Shown here: positions 10,678 to 20,016 of the stretch, one piece after another
How positions within the stretch are numbered: the stretch's first letter is position 1
How the letters are laid out: each line of letters opens with the position of its first letter
Assembly: GCA_001599755.1 (NCBI GenBank)
Contig: BCHX01000002.1
Span: 2,542,001-2,606,000 of the forward strand
DNA: 64,000 bases
From: Gliomastix tumulicola
Taxonomy: Eukaryota; Ascomycota; Sordariomycetes; Hypocreales; Bionectriaceae
Direction: 5' to 3'
The notes under the pieces: generated by a model
Database searches by the model: none
What the model was told of the DNA's origin: nothing
Seen by the model: only the letters and a program-made list of their open reading frames with translations
Program-made: the position numbers and the translations under genes

Positions 10678-12355
10678 TGTCAGTTGGATATTCTCCCTGG
10701 TTCTCCCTATTAAATGGCAGACACGAGATGGACAGAAATAGGTGGGAAATTCGGGTGACATCCGGGGGGGACAATTGCCATCATCTAATCTTGCTGCCTA
10801 TGAGCGTTTTTAGGGCTGCGCACGGGTAGGAAGGGACTACTCTATGCCGTCCTGGGTCATAAGAATCAGTTCTCTTAATACACTGCTTTCCCACTCAAGC
10901 GTTGGACCTCTTCCACCTCTGTCACAATACTGCGCAGTCACGATCACCCACGCTCTCTGAGGGATGATCCTTTCACGCCCTGTCACCACGACAAATGAGC
11001 CGTCTCGACAGAGAAGCCACAGGAATTGGCTCTATTATTCCCTAATCCCCTGCTCCGGAGACCCGAGGCAACACGATCACCTGTAGGATGAGAGCCGCAG
11101 AGCCATGCAAACGTATCAATGGATCGCGGCCCTTCCGAGCGACTCGTAGCAGGCAGAAAGAAATCCGGCCCCACTTCCCACTAGACGCTCCTACTCCGTG
11201 ATTTCACCCCGGGTCACCTCTGTACAGTCATGGAAAGCCCCTCAGGATCTCTTCGTTTCAGCATTCTTCCGGAGATGAACTATTTTCCATTCCGTTGCTC
11301 CTGTCAGGCCTTTTGCGGAGAGACGGGTGTGGTCCCCAGGTACGGACGGTTCGCCCAAATTCAGAAGCCTGTGAGTGTGCCATACGGGTACCGTGGTAGG
11401 CATAAGCGACATTCAAGGTCTGTCTCAACGTGCAGAATAGCCATAGGTGTAGAATCAGAAATCCAGGGGCCTTTACAGGAGAGCAATGAGATACTGCAAA
11501 GACAGGTCGGTCTGGATATCTTCGACCAGACCTACAGAATCCCCTGTTCCAAGGGCTGCCGGAGTGTGAGTCGCCGTCATGAACGCGTGTCGTCGTTCGG
11601 CCGGTAGCAAAGTCCCGCCCCGAGTCCGGCCCCACTTTCCCGGGATAGACTCATGCTCCTCAGATGTCGAGACGGGACGATGGCCATTTCGTCACCTGGA
11701 CATTCACTCTAACGTGGTCGTCTGCAACCCAAGCTGGCTGAACCCCCAGAGACATATCTCCTACTCATTGCGCAAGTGGCGTCGTCACTTGCCCGACTCC
11801 TGCGCTGAGCCTTCAGCATGCAACAACATTATCAACGTAGACATCGCAAGGCGGCACGGATCAGTCGAGGTAGTTAAAAATAGGTTTGGCCATTGGATTC
11901 CCATTCCACCGTGTCTATTCTTATTGTAATCACAGGCTGAAATTCTTATTCTTTGCCCATGCCCTCCCTCCTCCCCATCCAAACCGCCTCTCAGGTGCCT
12001 TTTGAGGCGGCCTGGCTTCCCAAAAATCCCCGTCACTGCACCTTGTACCCATCCACCCAGGCGTTCATCATAATCGTCCATCATGAAAATCCTGGCATAT
12101 CGAGATGGCGTCAATAATGTCAGACGTTCGACCGGCCGCGTAGATCCAGCCAAGAAAAAACAAACGAAACAAATGAAATAAAGGACTTTTGAGCAGCGTC
12201 TCGGTAGGTATCTCTTTATCCGCATGAATATGGTGTCGAAGAAAAAGATTCTCTCATTGCCGAGGCCATCCTCTGCTTCGCCATGAACGCCTATGGCACA
12301 GCTCTCGGCTCGCAGACTCTCGGCTGCGCCAGCAAATCGCGTGGGTTTTAGCCAT
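10678..12355. other. Intergenic region, 1.7 kb, between convergent genes
   Basis: No convincing gene. A pair of 125-codon ORFs overlaps on opposite strands near 11230-11635 without recognisable motifs. A GCCCCACTT(T)CCC word occurs near 11168 and again near 11625 in loosely similar context. The right part (about 11930-12355) is probably the 3' UTR of the Hsp70 gene. Confidence 0.5.
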
Positions 12356-14570
12356 TTATCGCGAGGCCATGGCCTTGGTGACGAGGCGCTTGAGGGCGAG
12401 CTCCTGCTTCTTGAGGTCCTCAGCGGTGCTGTCGCCGATCTCCAGGGCAGACATGGCCTCGGAGATGGTGGCCTCGATCTTCTCCTTCTGGCCACGCTTG
12501 AGCTTCAGGGACAGAGTGGGGTCCGAGACGATCTCCTCGACGCGGCCGATGTAAGACTCGAGCTGCTGCTTAGCCTCGAACTTCTTGCTGAAAGCCTCGT
12601 CGTTGGTCTTGAACTCCTCAGCGTCGCTGATCATCTTCTCGATCTCGCCAGAAGACAGCTTGCCGACAGAGTTGGCAATGGTGATGTTGGCGCTGCGGCC
12701 AGAGGTCTTCTCGGTGGCGGTGACCTTGAGGATACCGTTGACGTCGACCTCGAAGACACACTCCAGGACGGCCTCACCAGCCCTCATGGGAGGGATAGGA
12801 GCAAGGGTGAACTCGCCCAGAGAGGTGTTGTCCTCGCAGTTGACACGCTCACCCTGGAAAACGGGGAACTGGACAGTCTGCTGGTTGTCGGCAACAGTGG
12901 TGAAAGTCCTATGGCGAGGGGTTAGGTTAGCTGTTGGTCAACTCGAGCTCTGGGCAGATAAATCACTCACCTCTTCTTGATGGTAGGGACAGTCTGGCCA
13001 CGGGCAACGACAGGAGCGAAGATGTTGCCCTCCATAGCAACACCGAGGGAGAGGGGAACGACATCGAGCAGCAGAAGGTCGGCCGTCTCAGCCGAGGTGG
13101 CCTTGCCGGTCAGGATGGCGGCCTGGACAGCTGCACCGAAGGCGACAGCCTCGTCGGGGTTGATGCTCTTCTCGAGCTTCTTGCCGTCGAAGAACTCGGA
13201 GAGGAGCTTCTGGATACGGGGGATACGGGTGGAGCCACCAACAAGGACGATCTCCTCGACAGCGCTCTTGTCAACACCAGCGTCCTTGAGGACCTGGGCA
13301 ACAGGCTCAAGGGTGCCAGAGAAGGCCTTGGCGTTGAGGTCCTCGAAACGCGCACGGGTGATGGTCAGGGTGAAGTCCTCGCCATCAAAGAGAGAGTCGA
13401 TCTCAATGGTAGCCTGGGCACCGCTGGAAAGGGTACGCTTGGCACGCTCGCAAGCAGTTCGGAGCCTTCGGAGAGCGCGAGCATCGCCGGAGATATCCTT
13501 CTTGGACTTGCGCTGGAAGTCCTTCTTGCAGTGGTCAAGAAGGTTGGTGTCGAAGTCCTGACCACCAAGGTGGGTATCGCCAGCAGTAGCCTTGACGGTG
13601 AAAACACCACCCTGGATGGTAAGGAGGGAGACATCGAAAGTACCACCACCAAGATCGTAGATAAGGACCTGGCGCTCCTTCTCAGACTTGTTGGAGCCAA
13701 GGCCGTAGGCAATGGCAGCGGCGGTGGGCTCGTTGATGATACGGAGGACGTTCAGGCCGGAAATGGCACCAGCGTCCTTGGTGGCCTGACGCTGGTTGTC
13801 GTTGAAGTAGGCGGGAACAGTGATGACGGCCTTCTCGACCTTCTTGCCGATCTTGGTCTCGGCAATCTCCTTCATCTGTGGCAGATTGGTTAGCGGGCTT
13901 GTATTTGCATGCGTATTCCGGGAGTATTAGGCTTGCCTTAAGGAGAACCATGGCGGAGATCTCCTGGGCAGAGAAGGCCTTCTTCTCGCCGAGGTACTCA
14001 ACCTCGATCTTGGGGTTGCCGTTATCGTCAATGATGGTAAAGGGCCAGGACTCGATATCCTTCTTGACGGTGGGGTCATCGAAGCGGCGGCCGATCAGAC
14101 GCCTGTAGGAAAATTCGTCGTTAGGAAGGAGCCTCCAGGCGTGCCTGCCGAAATGGCGGGGTTCAGTCTCGACTTACTTGGCATCGAAGACGGTGTTCTT
14201 GGGGTTCATGGCAGCATTGTTCTTAGCAGCCTCACCGATCAGACGCTCCTTATCAGTGAAGGAGACGAAAGAAGGGGTGGTGAAAGAACCCTGCTCGTTG
14301 GCGATGATCTCGACATTGGCACCCTCGTAGATGGCAACGCAGGAGTAGGTGGTACCTGGTTAACGAAGCCATAGTCAGTCCCGCGGTTCAGCAGTTGCAT
14401 AGGCGGTGGTTTTCGGGTTGCGAAAGGCTGAGGATGTCCGCGCAGGGCGAGGCAATTCGCACCAGGTGGACGGTCGAGCGGCTGGCTGATTTGGAGGGGG
14501 GCGGTCGAGGAGGGGAAGGCGACTTACCCAGATCGATACCAACGGCACCGTCGTACACTTCGTCCGCCAT
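12356..14570 (-). CDS. ssb1: Ribosome-associated Hsp70 chaperone, Ssb type
   Basis: Ssb-class cytosolic Hsp70, 614 aa over five exons: 14570-14528, 14355-14178, 14102-13937, 13875-12971, 12908-12356. It binds nascent chains at the ribosome with the RAC co-chaperone. The start [15 protein letters not shown] leads into the ATPase phosphate-1 loop (GTTYS). Also visible are the phosphate-2 motif [10 protein letters not shown], the adenosine motif [10 protein letters not shown], the VPTIKKR/TFTT substrate-binding strands and a C-terminal helical lid ending LVTKAMASR. There is no EEVD terminus and no signal peptide, which with the length separates Ssb from Ssa and BiP. Four introns crowd the 5' half, typical of highly expressed fungal genes. 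Intron 3 (13936-13876) starts with GC (AAG/GCAAGC) instead of GT. Codon usage is strongly biased to C-ending codons, fitting high expression. Identification is near certain. Confidence 0.97.
13876..13936 (-). other. GC-AG intron of ssb1 (intron 3)
   Basis: Minus-strand donor AAG/GCAAGC at 13936-13935 and acceptor CACAG at 13876. The flanking exons encode MVLLK and MKEIAETK, which must be adjacent in Hsp70. No GT donor nearby restores this junction. Confidence 0.9.
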
Positions 14571-15248
14571 TTTGGATATGTTTGAAAAGAAAAAGAGAGG
14601 GAGTTTGGGAGGGGGGATAGACAGGTGAGGAGGAAGAGTTCGAGGAGGGGAGAGAAAGATTTGGGAGACAGTTGAAGAAGGAAGAAATCCAACGTGGGGT
14701 GGGACTCGTCGGTGAAGAATTCTCTCCAATTAGCAGCCCAAAATTTGTGCCTTTTGGAGGGACCAACAGAAACTTTTTTTTGCTCCCACTTTTTTTTTTT
14801 CCCTCCTCTGTGGTGGACCCCGGGATGTGGGTGACATAAAATCTGGCCCCACAAAGTCTTCTTCCATTTGATCATGCAGCAATTATCCCACTAGATACAA
14901 CCTCTATGAAGCCCTTTTATGTCACCCTCCGCCAGAGACGTTGGGGCCGCTGCGCTAAACCGCAAAAAGATCTAGCGCCCTCTTCGTTCACACGGAATTC
15001 GAATGGCCACAATTTTGGTGATCGACCTTCTTTGTTACATCTTTGAGGGCAAAAGTGCTCGAAATAGATGCTCGGCTACGCTGGCTTGCTATCAATTGGT
15101 TCACGTTGCATTCACCGCTTTCCCTAGTGCCTTGAGGACACGACTCTCTAACCATGTCCCGCATGACTAATGTCAGCCACCAGCGAACGACGCAGAAGAC
15201 CATAATCAAGACCAACACCCCGCACCCGAGTCAGACTTCGTCCCTCCT
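14571..15248. other. ssb1 promoter/5' leader and downstream end of the SDR gene
   Basis: Two poly-T tracts near 14773-14803 (poly-A on the ssb1 strand) and a CCAAT (near 14725) lie upstream of the ssb1 start, which suits a strong constitutive promoter. From about 14880 to 15248 I see no gene. Confidence 0.5.
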
Positions 15249-16483
15249 TTACTTGTGCTTCGGCGTAAGACCCAACGCTTTGGCTTCGGCGGCGACAAAT
15301 GCAGGAATCAAGTCCTTGATCGATTGCCCCTTGGGCTCCCATCCAAGATACTTCCTCGCCCGCTGCGCGACACCCTTGGAGTTCGCGCCCCACGACGCGT
15401 TGGCCACGCCGGGCCAGTCCTTGACCTCGTCGATTCCGACCGACTTCGTGGCAGCCTCGGAGAGATAGCCCTGCTTGCTCGCCTCCTCGGCTGCCCACCG
15501 CGCGATATCCGACCACTTGTGCGTGCCGCCCTCCGCGAAGAAATAGCCGTTGAGCCCGAAGATCTCCTTGTCGTATTGCTTGGATGGGTCTTGCGTCGCG
15601 TCGGCGAGCTTGACATACAGATCAGCGAGGTCGTGGACATTGACATTGTCCCACTCCGTCAGACCTGTGCCAACATAAGGACCGAACCCCCGCGTCAAGG
15701 TGGCCTTGACAAGATCCGGAATCTGGATACTCCTGGTGTTCACCTCGCCAGACCCAGTGTCATATATGGTCGGCGGGCCGACGATGGCTATCTTGACGGA
15801 GTCGGAACTGGCTCCCTGGACGATCTTGTCCACGTCTCGGTGAATGGCCTCGTCGGGAATGCTCAGGATCTTGTCGATGGTGTCGACGTCCTTGTACGTT
15901 TGCTCCGGGACTGGGGCCTCGCCGAACCGCCCGTGCTTGAAGTCATACCACATCAGGATACCCGTCCCCGAGAGGTGGATCCAGTAGCCCGGCTTCTCGG
16001 GGGTGTGTCCGGCGGCGAGACCCTTTGCAATGGCTGTAGCAGATGGAGCCGAGTCGGCCGAATCAGCCGTGTCTAAACACTGGTGTGAGCATGTGTGAAC
16101 TACTGAATCATCTCTGCCAGGCACGAATACGTACGAATGACAATATCCGCCTCAGCGGCAGCCTTCTCGATGACCGCCGCGTCGGTCAGGGTGCCGTACA
16201 CGAATTTGGTGTTGGGATAGGCAGCCTTGATGGGCTTGGCACGCTCCTCGTTCCGGACGAAGAGAGTATAGTCCCAGTCCGGGTGCGCCTTGAACAAGTA
16301 GGCATAGACAGTGCCGCCGATATATCCTGCAAATAATCGGTCAGCTTGGAGTTTTCGATGAACGACCGTGTAATATTTATGAGCATACCAGTTGCGCCGG
16401 TCCTGTAAGTCGTGCTACATTAGCCTGGATCATAAAGTGCCGATGGGCTGCCACGCTACTCACAAGAATACCTTGGGTGCCAT
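15249..16483 (-). CDS. NAD(P)-binding extended SDR / NmrA-like epimerase family protein
   Basis: 349 aa over four exons: 16483-16464, 16402-16389, 16326-16135, 16072-15249. The joined N-terminus reads MAPKVFLTGATGYIGG, a glycine-rich Rossmann dinucleotide motif (GxxGxxG) that appears only after the 20-nt and 14-nt first exons are spliced. Next come LFVRNEERAKPI (NADP-type basic residues after strand 2), FVYGTLTDAAVIEKA and ADIVIHTADSAD (strand 4), then PGYWIHLSGTGIL, and a C-terminal substrate-side region with an ARKYLGWEPKG helix. This layout is that of the fungal NAD-dependent epimerase/dehydratase or NmrA-like group of atypical SDRs, cytosolic with no signal peptide. The substrate is unknown. 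The upstream space is shared with the divergent gene at 17594. An alternative exon-4 acceptor (16080 side) would break the HTAD strand, so the TTTAG acceptor is preferred. Confidence 0.85.
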
Positions 16484-17593
16484 GTCGATGAAGTAGGTTG
16501 TTCTTCGTTGCTTGTAGAGTGTATGCTGAAAAAGTTTCTGAGTTGTATATGACTACGGTCTGAACCTGCGTCTGTGGGATGTTTAATGCTGAAAATTGAT
16601 GAGGAGAGTCAATCCTCAAAGTCGACGTCGCCATGATATATATAGATCGCACAATGTGAGGGAAATCACATCATCATGATTCTGTCGTCACATCGCGTCG
16701 CGGAGCCCGGATAGTTGCACTCATACGCCATTTGTCAGATGGCACGCAAGAACCTAATTAGTGATCATAAAATCGCATGCAAAACTAACACTCTGCCTTC
16801 CAAATTCCCTCTCTTGTGGCGCTGGGAGTCGACATCATGGCCGAAACTCCCGACTCCGTGCTCCGCGACTCCGGATTCCCCAGTGCTCAGTCAGCGAATC
16901 TTAATAATCCGACTTGGAGCTGTAGGGTAGCCACAACACTGGACGGGATTCACCCTCAAGTTCCTCCACTCCTCCGCCATTCGTCCATCAATGATTTGTC
17001 GCTCGGGGGAACTCTCTTCCCGACCTCTCTGTCGTGATGGGCTCTACCACCGTCAATCCTATTTCATTCTGTTTAGTACGATTCTTTATACTGGGAGCAC
17101 CTCGAGAAATCCCATTGAACTCGAGATGTGAAATTTGACTGTCGCTCGAGCTGCTGGGGCGCAATGAATGCTATTACCAACAAACACATCATGTCTGTCG
17201 ACCTCGCGATGCTCCCATTTTCAATAGGCCTCTGAGGACATCACGTCATGATTCTTGACTTCTGGTACTTAAGTGCCTGTATTTAGTAGACATCCCAGTC
17301 CCCGGATACCGGCATATGATAAGGCAATATTGAGTTTGGAAACATCCCCAGCTCCTGCCGTTAGCCCTCACCGTAACTTAAAATGAGACTAGAGCGAGGG
17401 GAAGACAAGATAAGGCGGTCAAGCACAATGAAACAATCATACGCAGTATTTACCCAGGAGGGACCGTGCCCCCTCAATTCCCTCCTGCTCTTTTCTTCCT
17501 CCTTCATTACCACCACTCGCAATTGCACCTCGCATCACACACACACGCACCACCTTTCAGCCAGAGAACTGACGAGCAATACGCACATCCACC
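16484..17593. other. Divergent intergenic region, 1.1 kb
   Basis: Separates the SDR gene (minus) and the small plus-strand gene at 17594. Short ORFs inside have no recognisable features. The last 130 bases (CCTCC/CACACACA-rich) look like the leader of the plus gene. Confidence 0.5.
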
Positions 17594-17982
17594 ATGCCTC
17601 AGGATAACGGATACACCATCAAGAGCTCCGGCACCAACAGCCAGGTAATTGCGCTCCTCCCCTGCATTCACGGCGAGATATGAGGTGGTGCTCACACTCA
17701 CTCACTCCAGGGCAACCACTACTGCGCCCGCGACTACGGCAGCAGCGCCGCCAACTCCAACTCGTACCACTATTCCAACAGGTAAGTCATTCCCCAGGAA
17801 CACGATGTATGCCTTCCATAGTACCTTACCATTCAGACCGTCTGCTGACACGCGTGTCGCGGTCCGACAGTGACGGATCGTACTACTACTCCAACCCGAA
17901 TGGAAGCACCTACCACAACGATGGCGCTGGCGGTTCTACCTATACCAGCTCTTCGGGTCACAAGTCCACCTCGGGCAAATAG
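17594..17982 (+). CDS. Small Tyr/Ser/Asn/Gly-rich fungal protein
   Basis: 77 aa over three exons: 17594-17644, 17711-17781, 17871-17982. Splice sites are CAG/GTAATT...CCAG and AACAG/GTAAGT...ACAG. The product is built of short repeats of the type Y-Y-S-N-(P/S)-(N/D)-G-S-(T/Y)-Y (SYHYSNSDGSYYYSN, NGSTYHNDGAGG) and ends TSSSGHKSTSGK. It has no signal peptide, no membrane helix and a single Cys. The Tyr/Gly/Asn/Ser bias is that of low-complexity, self-associating proteins. I recall similar small 'YSNxxGSYYY' hypotheticals in ascomycetes but know no function. The start follows an ACC ATG context. The three-exon model keeps one continuous repeat pattern across both introns, which supports it. Confidence 0.75.
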
Positions 17983-18527
17983 ACGACCCGAGTGTCTGAT
18001 CACGGAGGAACGATGAGTCTGGAGGGCATCCCGTGAGCGAAGCTCCAACTCCGCAGGGAACGGGAATCTCTCTAAGACGGGCACCCTCGCGCCTTCGTCA
18101 GCACCATGTAGCTAGGTAGCCGTTGCTTAAGGTGCACCTTACCTACTAGTACTTCATTCACTGCAGTATCCTCACCGAGGCGGCACATACCTACTACCAT
18201 ATGTCCCCAGTTCCTGCATCATGGAGTGTTGTGACGACTGCGTGGCTGCCTGCAGCCTTGTGGCAACTTGTTCTCATGAGCTCCTCCTTCCCTGACCGAC
18301 AGCACCGATACGTACTCGGCAACTCAAGCAAGGCAAGTGCGAGGGAAGCGTAAGGCTCACTGCGAAGGCACCGTGAGAGTGTTTATTATCCCCCCAAATT
18401 CCGCCTTCATCTCTGCTCCCTTGTTTTCTTTCCTTCACCTCCATCTCCCATCTGTCATCTCGCAACCACACTCTCTGTAGCACCGCACAACAGCAGCAGT
18501 CCTTCAACCCCATCGCCAACATCAACG
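17983..18527. other. Short intergenic region with a perfect palindrome
   Basis: Contains the 3' end of the small gene and a CT-rich leader for the next gene. A 14-bp perfect palindrome lies at 18128-18141, flanked by CTAGGTAG and CTACTAG words that partly extend it. No gene seen. Confidence 0.55.
18128..18141. repeat. Perfect 14-bp palindrome TAAGGTGCACCTTA
   Basis: Self-complementary over all 14 bases, in an otherwise non-coding stretch. Flanks (GCTAGGTAG on the left, ACCTACTAG on the right) are imperfect inverted repeats, so a larger hairpin is possible. A similar CTAAGGTAG/CTACCTTAG hairpin occurs at 45231-45262. Confidence 0.8.
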
Positions 18528-19527
18528 ATGTCGTCAGGAAGTTCATCGTCAGATTCATGGGTGCCCCATCGCCCCGAGGTAGACGAGGTACAGCTCCCTC
18601 TCCCAGCCTCTCTTCCAACATCTGCTGACGCCCCGACTACGCAGGTCGCCCAACCGTTCCGCAACAATTCCAGCGGAAACGACCCCTCTACCAGGTGAGT
18701 GAACCCCCCCGCCTAGTCAAATGAAAGTGGCCTAGCAGTAGAATACTCCGAGACGTGCATCAGCTTTGCTGACGCCCAAGCCCTCCCTCAGCAATAACAC
18801 GTCGCGGTTGGACCGCAATAGTGACAGACGCAACACCTCCTCCGTCCACAGAGGCCCCACAGTCTACCAGAGGCCCGAGGGCAACGAGCACTGGCTGGCG
18901 CCTGCGGACGAGCTCCCTCGGAGTCCACTTCCCTTGTACGGCCGGGGCCAAGCTCGGCGTGATGCTGAGCCTTCCAGCCGGGCAACCGATCGGCCCCGGC
19001 ACGCCGAACAACGAGCTGGTCCCCGAAGGTTCGTTATCACGTGCCGTGAACCAGGTGGCATAATCCAACTAGAAGAAATCGGGTTTCCGAGGCGTGGAGA
19101 GCACCACCCCAGGGGCCGTGGACAGCAGCCTGCTTCCTCCAGGAATACGGGCGATGGCCCAAGGCGCCGTGCGCCTCCTGCCACAGACTCTAGGGTGCCG
19201 TCTCTTCCCGGCCCATCGACGCGTCTCCCTCCAAGGTATTCGAGCCTTTTCCCTCAAAGAACCGTGCCCCATGCTGTAATCAGCAGAGAGTACGGCAACG
19301 GGGGGCGCCGTATTGCCATGCTCGGATACCCTGGCAACACCGCCGACTATGTCGACCGCTATTTCAGGGACAATGACGATCATCAGTTCGCTCGATACGA
19401 GCGAGACGATGATGACGATGGCTACTACAATCACCACGGCAGCGAGGACGGCCATGCCGGCTCCGCTAGCTCCGACAGCGACGATGACACTCCACGCTAC
19501 TATGGCGACTACGTTAGGAACTACTAA
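18528..19527 (+). CDS. Hypothetical Ser/Arg/Asp-rich disordered protein
   Basis: Modelled as exons 18528-18587, 18645-18694 and 18792-19527, giving 281 aa. The first intron (18588-18644, 57 nt) has GT-AG ends but is also an open multiple of three, so retention (300 aa) is possible. The second intron (GTGAGT...CCTCAG) is clear. The N-terminus is Ser-rich (SSGSSSSDSW), the middle Pro/Arg-rich with RGxGQ-like segments, and the C-terminus acidic and tyrosine-rich (YERDDDDDGYYNHH). One hydrophobic, ordered-looking segment, FVITCREPGGIIQLEE, sits near residue 115. Predicted mostly disordered; no known domain. It is not obviously related to the small protein upstream. Confidence 0.6.
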
Positions 19528-20016
19528 GGGGACAAAGGCGACGAAGAGGGGCGGGGATGACAGCAAATCAGGGCCCCCCGAGACACATATACTTTCACAG
19601 AGGAACGGAGACACATCATTTGGAGGCCTTAGAGTGCATGTAACTAGTATTTTGACCCTCTTCTCAAGCAACGGTTACCTATGCCAGTCGTTGATTGGCA
19701 AACAACAACATCAGCTATCTAGACCGAGCAGCCAGCAGATGCTCGGGCATCAAGTTTTTAATCCGAACGATGGAACCAACTCTCAATAAACTATATAACA
19801 AATCGCACTTTGAAGCCCCTACATCTTTGGATCGGTCATAAACACATCGCAGTATCTTGCGTCCCTCCCACCCTTCACAGATGATCTCATTTCCATCGTT
19901 TTCATAGCCACAGCTCTCAAAAAGAAAAGAAAAAGAAAAAAGGAGAAAGGCAAGATTGTGTCAAATATCTTGAAATCACATCACCTCGCCTCCTGCATAC
20001 AACATCCAACGCCCCT
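19528..20016. other. Convergent 3' ends
   Basis: Space between the stops of a plus gene and a minus gene. It contains an A-rich tract (19919-19950, AAAAAGAAAAG-like) and no ORF of interest; terminators for both genes probably lie here. Confidence 0.6.

Noticed and set aside
11230..11635. Two 125-codon ORFs on opposite strands
   Set aside because: They overlap almost fully, neither shows a recognisable segment, and there is no promoter-like leader.
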